Origin: Melanopsichium pennsylvanicum
Taxonomy: Eukaryota > Basidiomycota > Ustilaginomycetes > Ustilaginales
Length of the DNA: 64,000 bases
Direction of reading: 5' to 3'
Assembly: GCA_900208305.1 (NCBI GenBank)
Contig: OAPG01000005.1
Coordinates: forward strand, 1 to 64,000
Position numbers and translations under genes: made by a program. Below are positions 52,829 through 63,019 of the stretch, one piece after another; the stretch's first letter is position 1; each line of letters begins with the position of its first letter. Below the pieces are notes generated by a model, which was not told the origin of the DNA, made no database searches, and saw nothing but the letters and a program-made list of their open reading frames with translations.

Positions 52829-54742
52829 ATTGGTAAGCTTGTAATCTAGATCGTAACCGATCGAGACAGAGGTCGATTTGAAGTGTGAAGAAAAGCCAAG
52901 CTGCTAGTATTTCCAAATGGATGTTGATTAAAAGTTGGAACCAAAATTTGCAATTGGCGAGTAACAGACTGTGCGAAAGCTGCCAGCGATGTTGAGTTTT
53001 ACTAGATGGTGCTGCAGTGATTTTGATGACGGATGACTGAATAAGCGATCTACTCAGCGGTGATTTGAGTTGAAGCGGAACGCAATATGCGATTTTTTCT
53101 TCGCGTAGTCGTTGCCGTGATTAGAGAATTTACCACTGAATGAGCCGATGACGATGGGATCAAGGAAGGCCGGAGGGCCGGAGGGATGCGTTGAGAAGTT
53201 GGTGCAGAGAAGACCGAAATCAAAGACGATGGTAGGGCGACGGATGATGGTGGCGGATGCAAAAATAGGATCCAATAAGAAGAGGGGCAAAGGACAGGCT
53301 AACGGATGAGGAGCGATGGATCCGACGACCGGTTTTGGTTGATGAGGGAGCGGGCGGACGGGCAATTCTTGACTAAGTGTACTGTAAATTTACTGTATTG
53401 CACTGTACTGCACTGTACTGGCGCATTGGATGGAGGGCAGGGAGATTCATCGGACTTGAGAGTCGCGGACAGTAAATTTTTATCAACCATCTGCTTCTGC
53501 AGCTGCTACGTTTGTGCTGTTGCGGCTCGAATAATGAAAGATCAAATCCTTTGTTTGAAATCCCTCTCACCCTCTCTCTCTCTTTCTCTCTCGCATCTGA
53601 AATTCTGCACGTCGTCTGTGTCCTGCACCTGTGTTGTGATAATGATCCACGATTTAGACCGGCGTGCGAAACCTGAGAAAACGCGAGTAAAGAATGTGTA
53701 GTTAGAGCCACGCATTTCGAGTGTGGCGCAGCCAACGGTATCTCAGCCCGGCTCCAAATCCTGTGGAAGCGAGCCAAAATTGTTCAAAATTGTTCAAAAT
53801 TGTTCAAAATTGTTCAAAATTGTTCAATTCGGACTGTATGCTTTTTACCGGCTCTGGACTCACTCCAATCCTTTACCTCTAGTGGCTGCACGACTCAGCT
53901 CAGCTTTGCGCTCCCCTCAACACCACGCGACCAGCTTGTTATTAGGTCTTTCATAGTGGGAATACAAAGAGGTCCTGCAGTCTTGAAATTGTTTATGAGT
54001 CCCTTACTCACTCTCTGCGCAACTAGAGTTCCATGTTTAGCAACACTCAGTTTGCACTGGTACCCGATCCAAAACATCCCGATCCGTTGCCGATTCGATT
54101 CGTGCTGATCAGCAAGCCTTCCCTCCTCTGCGTAACATCGGCCTTCACCTGTCCTTCGTTCTTAGCTCACACTTGATCTGCTGCTCTACGCATCACACAC
54201 TCACAAATCAGGGGTATTTGGGGGTGGTCAGGCCAGTCATTTTGAACTATACGCTCGTCAATTCGCACGAGTGTTCAGCGATGCTGCGAGAGAAGGCATC
54301 AAGTTTTTGTATCTGAGTTTAGTAATCGGATTTATTCTTTTTGTATACGTTATTTTCCTAATGCAATACAGATGGCAATCGTTGGTGGAATTCACTTGGA
54401 AATTTTATATATACCACAACCATGTACTTACAAAAGTGTTAATGGTAGGATAAGGAAGGGTCTCTTTTTACAGTATTTTTGAAACACTCTCTCGAGACGT
54501 TATCTTCTGAACCAAGCACTGTAAATTTACTGTGGTCTCTAGGCTTGCCAGCTGCCTGACGGTGGACAGTAAATTACTGTACATTAGCAGCTGAGCCGGG
54601 CATTTCGTTCTTTTCGAGATCTTCTACGGGTTGGAGTAGTGTGTGCGTGCGAGTTTGACATGGTGTCGAAGCATTTTTTTTCTTTTTGCGTTCTTTATAG
54701 CTGTCCACCATCACCTTCTTTAACACCGCAGCACCATTCATC
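52829..54742. other. divergent promoter region of PP2C and eIF3i
   Basis: About 1.9 kb between two divergent genes. It contains ACTGTAAATTTACTGT at 53381-53396 and 54518-54533, related AGTAAAT copies at about 53469 and 54566, five tandem copies of a 10-bp AAAATTGTTC unit at about 53776-53826, and CT-rich tracts. No credible gene was seen. Confidence 0.6.
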
Positions 54743-55786
54743 ATGCGGCCTATTCTCCTCTCGGGACATGAGCGATCGCTCACACAGGTCAAATTCAACC
54801 GTGAAGGTGACTTGCTCTTCTCCGTCGCAAAAGATCCCACCATCAACGCTTGGTTCTCTCACAATGGCGAACGTCTCGGCACTTACGAAGGCCACAACGG
54901 TACCGTCTGGAGCGTCGATGTAGACTCCACGTCTGAACTTCTCATATCAGGATCAGCAGACAATCAGATGCGTCTTTGGGAGGTAGCTACTGGCAAGTGT
55001 CTCTTCACTTGGGAGTTCACAACAGCCGCTAAGCGTGTGGCCTTCTCCGAAGACTGCACTCAGGTTCTCGTCGTTACCGAACAACGTATGGGTTTCCGTG
55101 GCTCTCTTCGTGTCTTCCGCATCAATCGTGACCCCAACACTTGGTCGCAACAGGACGCTCAACCTCTTCGCACCATCACCTTCTCCGGTTCTAAAGCCGT
55201 CGTTGCTGCCTTTGCACCTTGCGACCAGTACATCGTCACCGGTCACGAAGACGGCAAAGTGGCTCTCTACTATCACGACGACAAGGAGCCCGAGTCCGGT
55301 ATCGACGCTGAGCTTGAGGAGAACTCCACCAAGGCACACACTGATGTTATTTCCGACCTACAAATGTCTCCAGACCGCACATACTTGGTCACCTCTTCCA
55401 GAGACAAAACGTCCAAGCTCATCGACTCCAAAACACTTGAGGTCATCAAGACGTATGCCACAGAGACTCCTTTGAACTCTTCTTCCATCCACCCAACCAA
55501 GCCTTTCGTCATTGTTGGTGGCGGTCAGGATGCAATGAACGTCACAACCACCTCGGCACGACAGGGTCGTTTCGAGACTCGATTTTGGCACAAGGTTTTC
55601 GAAGAGGAGTGTGCTCGTCTTCCCGGTCACTTTGGTCCTATCAATACCATCGCTATCCACCCGGCTGGTACCGCATACGCTTCGGGTGGTGAAGACGGCT
55701 ACGTTCGTGTCAACTGGTTCGACAATGGCTTCTTCAACTCGAAATTATACGGTGCCGATCTTGAACTCGCTCTCGAGGATCAATAG
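54743..55786 (+). CDS. translation initiation factor eIF3 subunit i (TIF34 family)
   Basis: 347 residues in one exon, the normal eIF3i length. The start MRPILLSGHERSLTQVKFNR is the standard opening of the family. WD40 repeats follow throughout and form a seven-blade propeller: KDPTINAWFSHNGERLGTYE, HNGTVWSVDVDS, LLISGSADNQMRLWEVATGK, HTDVISDLQMSPD, SSRDKTSKLIDS and GHFGPINTIAIHPAGTAYAS. The C-terminal NWFDNGFFNSKLYGADLEL includes the tail that contacts eIF3b in yeast. It is a cytoplasmic core subunit of the 43S preinitiation complex. No oddities. Confidence 0.96.
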   Translation: MRPILLSGHERSLTQVKFNREGDLLFSVAKDPTINAWFSHNGERLGTYEGHNGTVWSVDVDSTSELLISGSADNQMRLWEVATGKCLFTWEFTTAAKRVAFSEDCTQVLVVTEQRMGFRGSLRVFRINRDPNTWSQQDAQPLRTITFSGSKAVVAAFAPCDQYIVTGHEDGKVALYYHDDKEPESGIDAELEENSTKAHTDVISDLQMSPDRTYLVTSSRDKTSKLIDSKTLEVIKTYATETPLNSSSIHPTKPFVIVGGGQDAMNVTTTSARQGRFETRFWHKVFEEECARLPGHFGPINTIAIHPAGTAYASGGEDGYVRVNWFDNGFFNSKLYGADLELALEDQ

Positions 55787-56625
55787 ACACTTTTAGATTA
55801 ATGACGATTTGGTCGCAGCCACTTACCTAGCACAACGATTCGCGTCGAAAGCAAAGCACCGCATCCGATGTGTTGGCAGGCAATTAAAAGAAGGGACGCA
55901 ACTATCCCAATCAGAACGACATCATTCACGCTATTGAGTTAACGATGTTTTCCACTCACCACAATTGTAAATTAGCCATCCCGCCAATGCCACGTTCACA
56001 TACACACATATATATACATATAACTATGCACGCATGAGTTGGTCGAATGTCTTTCTTTTCTCGTGACGGCAGTGCTGGATAGAAGGTTTTCAGGTTGATT
56101 TGTTGGTTTATAATGTCAAGTTTGTCCTAACAGCACAATTTGAAAGTGTGCAGTAGAGATTTGAGTTGATGTAGTTAGATGGAAATGAATTTTGTCCAGT
56201 TTGGGAGAGGGTGAGATTGGGGTTTGTTCGTAATGTGCAGAATAAGGTGATCAGAGCGAAATTTTTATGTATGATGCTTGTTCGTTTAGAATGGCCATTA
56301 ATAGCGTAGAGAGATCGATATACCTCAGCATCTGAGTGAGGCCTCATTCGACCTTGTTTAGCTGTAGCACTAAGTGATTGCCGAGCGAAAGAAGAAGCTG
56401 AACCCAATTCAGACTCATCCTGATGAGCAAGTAAGCAGGTCACAAGCAGATCCACATATTCTTAGAGATTCAAAGACACACGGTTCGCATTCATGTTACA
56501 AATCAGCTTTCGATCATGACCAAGGAACGCGGGTATATGAAAACGGGTATAAAAGGTGGCTGTGAGCCACACATGCGAAATCAACAACAACTCGAAATGT
56601 TAAGGTGGTGAGAGAAAGAACAAGT
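55787..56625. other. intergenic after eIF3i
   Basis: About 840 AT-rich bases including an ATACATATA-type tract near 56004-56025. No gene was seen. Confidence 0.5.
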
Positions 56626-57270
56626 CTAGAGATCGTTTGGGCAGGGAATCGGACTAGTAATTGTGCTTGACAATGATGATGATGGAGAACAAGACCCCGC
56701 ACTGGAGTTGTTGCTCTTGTCGGAATCCCTACTAGCCCTACGAATCCAGTTGCTGATCATTGTTTGGGACAAGGTCAAAGATGATGATATTGTTGCTGAC
56801 CCAGATCCTCGTTTCTTCTTCTTGCTCGACCTTTCGTTCGAGTAAGCCTCGACAGGTGTGAATGGCACAACCGTGGCACGAGTATCAGAGGCATCGCTAC
56901 TTGATGCGGTGATGGTGGTGTACCTGAATTCGGTGGCACGACGGGAGGAAGATCTCACTGCTGCAGCACTGCTTGAGAAGGGATGATGACCAGACGTGCT
57001 ACTTGCGCTAGGAGACGAAGAAGAAGATGTTGGGTGAGGCAGTGAATTTGAGGCAGGGTCGGAAGACGAGGTGGTGGTTTTTGCACCGTTCTCAAGCAAA
57101 TGTAAAGGCCAGGGTTTTTGAATAGCCTGGGCCATCTCATACCTCGCCCTCAACTCGGACGCTCTAGCCGACGATCGATATGATGATGTTTTGGAGCGAG
57201 TGGTGCGGAAAGATGCATTAGAAGGCGGGGAAGCCTCTGGCGACTTGGAACGTCCCATCAAGAGAGGCAT
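56626..57270 (-). CDS. Ser-rich hypothetical protein, 214 aa
   Basis: Start at the first ATG of the frame (57270, MPLLMGRSKSPEASPP). The frame is open a little further upstream without an ATG, so an upstream exon is possible. One ordered-looking segment, ASELRARYEMAQAIQKPWPL, is followed by long Ser/Thr/Pro runs, a basic patch (SSKKKKRGSG) and a short helix ISNWIRRASRDSD near the end. No domain, signal peptide or membrane segment is seen. The ELRARYE-type helix suggests a real, poorly ordered protein, but the call rests on ORF length and composition only. Confidence 0.55.
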   Translation of the reverse strand: MPLLMGRSKSPEASPPSNASFRTTRSKTSSYRSSARASELRARYEMAQAIQKPWPLHLLENGAKTTTSSSDPASNSLPHPTSSSSSPSASSTSGHHPFSSSAAAVRSSSRRATEFRYTTITASSSDASDTRATVVPFTPVEAYSNERSSKKKKRGSGSATISSSLTLSQTMISNWIRRASRDSDKSNNSSAGSCSPSSSLSSTITSPIPCPNDL

Positions 57271-59107
57271 GGTTGACTTGACTTGGGGAAATGTGCCGGG
57301 ACTGTTTGTCAAATGTTGGGAGGCTTGCAATTATAACGTCGATGAAGAGGATTGATAATTTTTTCAGAGGGAGAGAGCGGAGACGGCGAGCAAGTACATA
57401 GAGTTTGGGAACAGGATACTCCATTGAAGGAGGGCCTAGGGATATATATCTTTGTGATAACCTCCGACTCTAAAAAAGAACCCCGTTGCAAGCCAGAGCT
57501 CGATTACGGGTACGCAAACGTATAACATAACGACAGGAGGCATGAAAGAATCCGAGAGTAGTGTGCACTTTTCTGGCTCACTATCTGCGAGAGCATGGCA
57601 GGAGCGACAAGCGAAAGAAGCGGCAATTGCTGTACCATACAGTGGTTTGTATCACATCAACAGGCGTGTTTGAACAGAGACTGCAACGCAATTCTACTTT
57701 GGACGAGCCAAGAAATGGGATCAGCTGTGCTTGGTACGCAACACAAGACACTTGTAATGTCTTGGAAGAGCCTTGTAGCCGCTCGCCGGCATTTGCCAAG
57801 AAAAAGAAAAGAAAAGAAAAAAAAAATAAGTCATAGTTCTGTTGCCTGCAGGTGGCTAAGTGGCATAATTCCCAAGCTTCTTGGCACTCGACATAAAAAA
57901 TCCAGGTTGGAAAGCTCGACCGCCATCTTAGCCAATGTGCCTTCGATCTCTTGGCGGCATGCTCTTGGCAGTGCTTCGCCCAATCACATGCTGTACAAAG
58001 CATCTTGTTCTGCTCAGCAGCTTGTCACAATGTCCCAAGGTTCATGTTGGCTTCTGTCACACCCGCTGTCGAACGGCCGCTTACTGGTGCCGTCTCTGTT
58101 TCAACTCGGACTCAAAGTAAGGCAAGAGTAAGCATGCCTATCTGAACCGCTCATCACTGGTAGCGCATGACACCAGCCGTAGCTGCTGCATTTGGCATCA
58201 TCAAGATCTTGCAAATCATCACTAGACAACTTTACCCGATTGTCATTCCATCACAGAAGCTGTCTTGTTCGAACCAGCAATTCGCTTGGCTTCTCCGAGT
58301 CAAGCCAGCATGTCAAGTAGCTCAACCAAGCACGGGTATAAAGAATGTCAAGATCTCGCAACAAAGCGTTTACAGCTTCCATGAATATACATGGCATTTG
58401 AGATTGGTATTATTGTTATTTTTTACACAGACCAAGCTCGCACTATTTTGAAAAAATACCATCTACCATGTCCATTCACACTCAAAGAAAAGAAGAAGAA
58501 AACAAAGAGGGTCTATCACTATCTTCTTGGCTTGTCTTGGCACTCCCAGTCAGCAGTGCTTCTCAAAATCATGTTCTTAGGCCATGTACAGACAGTCCAT
58601 ACCCTAAACCCATTCCAATCCTCACCTCCGCTCTCACTCTCAAGCCATAAACCACCACCCAAATCGGCGCTTCAAAGTCCCTAACATGGTCCAGTCAACC
58701 CCATATCTCTTTCATCTTAAAAAATTCCCTCACCCTCGATCCCATTCTCTCTCTCCCTCTCTTCCTCATACCGCTACTATTTCTACTTTTAAAAGACGTG
58801 TCGCAATTCATTTGTCGCTAATCCTACTTAATTTCTGCTTAGCATCACTCTCTGATCTCTTTCTCTCCAACTATCAAAGTTACGCACACAACACACACAA
58901 TTCATCTCCACACTAGAGCAACCAAATTCATATGTAATCGACCAATCAAAGTACATCTTACTAGTAGACTCGATCATTATTCCTTAATAGAAAAGAAACA
59001 AAAAAAACGGATGTGTGCGAGAGAAACCGAAAACGAGAAAAAAAAAAAAAAACCCATAACATCAACTTCCTTGTGTCAAAAACCAAATCCTCCTCCTAAA
59101 CTTTTTC
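57271..59107. other. intergenic, no recognised gene
   Basis: About 1.8 kb. It contains purine runs (57799-57828, 58482-58502) and CT-rich tracts at 58735-58765. A 140-codon minus frame at 57581-58003 runs through a poly-Phe stretch coded by the purine run and is not credible. Confidence 0.5.
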
Positions 59108-62100
59108 TCAACGCATTGAGGCAAAAGAAGCGCTCCAAGCTGTATAGCTAGCCGCGTTATCATCCCTAAAGTACAAAAATTCAGTATCAGTTCTTGTGGT
59201 CCAACCCTTCTGATCCCTTAAGATCATAGCCTGTTGCGCGCCAAAGTTTCTCCCATCCCGATCAAAACTGCTACGATGCTGATGCTCCAACCCTTCACTC
59301 AGCACATCCAGGTCCGACATCATGGCCATGAGCGAAGAAATGGTTCGTTGATTGGCTGCCTCCCTGACCTTACGCTGGTTGGAACGATGAACAATCAGCG
59401 ATCGTCGTTTGGACTGATTGGGTCCATTGAGCGCCTGCACTACCGTATCAATGATTCGTCGTGTCTCAGTAATCACCCTCAGTGCCTGACCGTAATTCTT
59501 ACGAGAAATGAGCAAGAGAGAACGCGTCATCATCTCCGAAACCAACACCTCCAAACGTCTTCTCGTCACCGTAGGTTCGGCCACAACAGCAGCCAAACCC
59601 GGAGGTCCATTGGTGAGAGGGTCCGTCGAGTGCATATCAACCTCAAGCGTGAGAATGCCAGGATTGGGCAAACGCGAAGTAATTAAACCCGTAGCTGGAT
59701 CTTTGAAACTCACATCCGCCTCAAAAACCCCAATTTCCTCCACCATCTGTTCGACAAATCCTTCCGCTCCATCCGAATCCGCCAGACTGAGATCCTGAAT
59801 ACCCATGCGTTGCATAAAGTCGTCCGTGGCGCTACCAAGCTCAATTGGTCCCGGTCCGATGCTCTTGCTATCCCTCCTGTTCTCCAAAAGAGTAGGCAAA
59901 AGACTCGCAAGATCAAGCTCAAGCTCAACCAAAAGATCCTTAGCCTCGCCAAATTTGATCTCACCCATGTCGATATCAACATCCTTGCCCGAGCTCGAAA
60001 TGATCGCCCCTGGCAAGCCTGCCATCTTTCGAATCCTGAAACAGTTATCGTGCGGAACGCCGATATGCACCTTGACATCCGTCAGAGCAACACTCATCAT
60101 CGATCCCAAGCATCCGGCTAGACACTCTCGTAGCTGATACCACTCCCTTACGAATGTATAGCTGCCTCTAGTGTGATTCGAGATCAACCACAGCGAACTT
60201 GGATCGTGCGTCTTTCCATACCCGAAGCAGTGGATCGCTACGTTGGCAGCCTCTGCCCTAGCCATGACCAAGTCCATCTGATTCCTCTTGGGTCCATCGC
60301 TGGTGTCGTTGATCAACATCATGCTTGTGACGGGATTCTTGGCTTTGCGACCAAGCACAACGTCCAGACCCACATTCACAGCGGTGACCGTGTCAATACG
60401 CTCACTCGAGCCCCCAAGTTTGCTCAGATCCACGGTGAAAGGGTCCGAGTCGGCGCTGTCCCAGGGTCGACCAATGTTCTGCACAAATTCCTCAAGCAGA
60501 AGACGACTGGAATCGCGATTCGGGCTGAGAAGACCAGTACGCTTCACTTCGCAGTCGATGCCAACGGTAAAGGCGACCAGCGAGACACGGTCGTTGGGTC
60601 CAAGGCTGTGGATGATAAAGTCGAGCGTGGAGCGGATGAGACGAAGCTTGAGTGCTGCGGATGAGCTTATCGAGCCCGAAATATTCTCGGGAAGAACCGA
60701 AGGGACAGAGATCATAAGCACAAGGTCGATAGGGCTGTGCGGCAGCATGCTCGGAGGAGGCACGCGTGGATCCAGACCACCCGAACTGGACCACTGCTGG
60801 TAGAATGGCGCCGTGTCGCTGGAAGCAGAGATGCGGTGAGAAGCAGGGCCGTGGTTGCTCTGGTGGCTGGAAGAAACGCCAGAAATACGGCGGCTGTTGC
60901 GGCACTGCATCCCGTGGTGAGAGCCAGACTTGCCGCTCAGAACCGAGGCGGCGCCACTCGTGAGTGGCTGTCCGGCAGCGGGTCGATGAGGGTTCAAGCC
61001 CGCGCAAGTGGGAACCACGTCTGTGGTAAATGCCTGCTTGTGCCCCGATTCGGATAGAGTCTGAGCCACAGGGCTACGTCGAACAGTGGAATTATGCACT
61101 GTCGATGGTGCCGCAGATGCCTCCGGAGCAGCAGGGAGCGCGGGCGAAGCGCCCATCCACTCGGTCAGCTCCTTGAGCCGCGACTGCCAGATATCCATTG
61201 TACCCGTCTCGCGGAAGCAGAGGACAAATTGATCAAGATTCTCATCATCCATGGTGATGCTGAGGCTGTGCTCTCCAGCCACGGACGAGTCGAGCACTCT
61301 TCGAATGTGACGCAAGTAGATGCGACCCTTCAGCTTCAAAGCGGGCTTGCCAGTTTCGACCTCACTTGCACCCGCACCGCCGACGGCGCCGTTGGAGATG
61401 AAGCGGCCGAGACCTTTGCGTCGCTCCTCAGTGACGCAGAGCAGCGCTTCTTGGAAGAGGTAGACGTGAAATTCGCGAATCACCGAATCTTGTCGAATGT
61501 TGAGGAGGTCGTGCAGAATTAGGGGGCCAAAATGCTCGATGGAGTGCCCCTTCCAGTCAGCTACGCGCTGTTGCAAATCGTTGAGAATGGCGCGAGTAGG
61601 ATCGAGAGCAGGAAGACCCGCGGGGGTGGCGCCGAACGAGAAGCCCTGGTCTTCGGGAGATTCGGTCCGAGCCATAATGTTTTGCTTGTCACCCTGTTCG
61701 GTGAATCCGACGCGTGCGTCTGGCATAGGGCTGCGACTGCGATCCACAGGGGCTGCACTGGGACCGTCTGCACTGTTAGCGTCCCATCCGGATCCACTAC
61801 GTTTGAGATCATCCGAATACGAATCATCATCGCGCGTACCATTGTCTTGAGCGTACTCGTCTGAAATGGTGTCAAGCGCGTGATCGCGAATCTCGAAGGG
61901 AGAGCGACGGCTGGGCACATCAATGGAAAGCACTGACACGACGTTGAGCTTGCCATTCTGCTTGCCATTTGGCTTGGCATAGATGGTGGTAAATTCCGGC
62001 CTCGCCCGAATCGTCGGCAGGGTCTGGCTGTTTGACGAAGTGGAGGAGAAGGAAGCTGCCGAGCTAATCGTGTTTCCTCGCTTGAGTGACTGCGTCGTCT

Positions 62101-63019
62101 CGATCGGATCGTCGTTATGTGCTTGTTGAACCTCGTCGTCGTTAGTAAAGGAGAGCGTAGATCGAAGTTTGGGAGAATCGGTGGCGAGCCCTTTGATGCC
62201 TGTGAGCTTGTTGGATTTGATCGCATTGGCTTCTCCGAGAGCGATGGGCTTGCGGCACACGCCACACATACCGGGAGGCCCAACACTGTGTCTCGAGCCG
62301 GCGGCAGCGCCGCGTAATCGGCTGCCAGGGTTCAGAGCGGCGAGCAAAGCTTCGGGAGGGCCATAAATGGCAGTGAAGCACGCATTGTGAAGTGCGTGAC
62401 CACATATGGGAACGACATGCGGTTTTTCGCCAGCAAGTCGGTGCGAAAGCGGTTCGAGACAGACGGGGCAGTCGACCTCGGACATTTCAGTGAAGGTGGT
62501 AGCTCCTCCGACAGTGTTGGAGAGGTCGGATGAGAAAGCTCTTGAATAGGAAGAGTGTGCTTCGCTCATCTCGGAGACCGATTTGGTCCTGATGATGGCC
62601 GGGCTGCGCATAGCAGATGCAAAATGCTGGTTGCGGTGGTGATTAGAGTCGACGAAAGCTGGTGGCTGCTCAACGAAAGCGGAAGGTGCGCCATGATCTT
62701 GACGGCGTACTACTTGGATTTGAGGAACACCCGCACCCATCATTCGCTCGAGCTTGGTCTGCCTTGCTGTGTCTCTTGGCGTCATTCCCGACACGCTACG
62801 TTTTGCAGACAAACCGGCTGGAGGAGCGTCAAAGGTAGAAGCTTGATTTGCCGAGAGTGAGCGTGTCGAGGCACCATTGCGAGAGTCCTTGTAGATACCG
62901 AGGTTTGCGGCCAATCTGTTGTCATTTTGGCGTCGCAAGGCATGCGCTTCGCTATTTGAGAGATCCTTGTTGCTAGAGAGTTTCCTTACTCGAAGTGAGC
63001 CGACGTCAAAGAGACCCAT
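59108..63019 (-). CDS. Ste5/Far1-like pheromone-pathway scaffold (RING, PH, vWA)
   Basis: 1303 residues in one exon from ATG 63019. A RING-H2-type finger spans about residues 184-257 (CPVCLEPL, ICGHALHNACF, MCGVCRKP) with a long low-complexity insert before the last Cys pair. A PH-like domain is at about 495-625 (LILHDLLNIRQDSVIREFHV, VYLFQEALLCV, end helix MDIWQSRLKELTEWM). A von Willebrand A-like domain is at about 760-960 (IDLVLMISVPSVLPEN, DRVSLVAFTVG, SMMLINDTSDGPKRNQMDLV), continued by a C-terminal helical region. RING-PH-vWA is the architecture reported for fungal Ste5/Far1 scaffolds, which link the G-beta subunit to the mating MAPK cascade. The vWA metal site looks degenerate (Asp then Ile-Ser rather than DxSxS). 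Identity as scaffold is inferred from domain order. Confidence 0.8.
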   Translation of the reverse strand: MGLFDVGSLRVRKLSSNKDLSNSEAHALRRQNDNRLAANLGIYKDSRNGASTRSLSANQASTFDAPPAGLSAKRSVSGMTPRDTARQTKLERMMGAGVPQIQVVRRQDHGAPSAFVEQPPAFVDSNHHRNQHFASAMRSPAIIRTKSVSEMSEAHSSYSRAFSSDLSNTVGGATTFTEMSEVDCPVCLEPLSHRLAGEKPHVVPICGHALHNACFTAIYGPPEALLAALNPGSRLRGAAAGSRHSVGPPGMCGVCRKPIALGEANAIKSNKLTGIKGLATDSPKLRSTLSFTNDDEVQQAHNDDPIETTQSLKRGNTISSAASFSSTSSNSQTLPTIRARPEFTTIYAKPNGKQNGKLNVVSVLSIDVPSRRSPFEIRDHALDTISDEYAQDNGTRDDDSYSDDLKRSGSGWDANSADGPSAAPVDRSRSPMPDARVGFTEQGDKQNIMARTESPEDQGFSFGATPAGLPALDPTRAILNDLQQRVADWKGHSIEHFGPLILHDLLNIRQDSVIREFHVYLFQEALLCVTEERRKGLGRFISNGAVGGAGASEVETGKPALKLKGRIYLRHIRRVLDSSVAGEHSLSITMDDENLDQFVLCFRETGTMDIWQSRLKELTEWMGASPALPAAPEASAAPSTVHNSTVRRSPVAQTLSESGHKQAFTTDVVPTCAGLNPHRPAAGQPLTSGAASVLSGKSGSHHGMQCRNSRRISGVSSSHQSNHGPASHRISASSDTAPFYQQWSSSGGLDPRVPPPSMLPHSPIDLVLMISVPSVLPENISGSISSSAALKLRLIRSTLDFIIHSLGPNDRVSLVAFTVGIDCEVKRTGLLSPNRDSSRLLLEEFVQNIGRPWDSADSDPFTVDLSKLGGSSERIDTVTAVNVGLDVVLGRKAKNPVTSMMLINDTSDGPKRNQMDLVMARAEAANVAIHCFGYGKTHDPSSLWLISNHTRGSYTFVREWYQLRECLAGCLGSMMSVALTDVKVHIGVPHDNCFRIRKMAGLPGAIISSSGKDVDIDMGEIKFGEAKDLLVELELDLASLLPTLLENRRDSKSIGPGPIELGSATDDFMQRMGIQDLSLADSDGAEGFVEQMVEEIGVFEADVSFKDPATGLITSRLPNPGILTLEVDMHSTDPLTNGPPGLAAVVAEPTVTRRRLEVLVSEMMTRSLLLISRKNYGQALRVITETRRIIDTVVQALNGPNQSKRRSLIVHRSNQRKVREAANQRTISSLMAMMSDLDVLSEGLEHQHRSSFDRDGRNFGAQQAMILRDQKGWTTRTDTEFLYFRDDNAASYTAWSASFASMR

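Noticed and set aside
57581..58003. 140-codon minus frame with a poly-Phe run
   Set aside because: The Phe run is just the purine tract at 57799-57828 read on the other strand; no conserved motif besides scattered Cys.
60988..61003. GGGTTCAAGCCC, resembling a tRNA B box
   Set aside because: It lies inside the scaffold coding sequence, and no A box or foldable cloverleaf surrounds it. No tRNA was found in the window.
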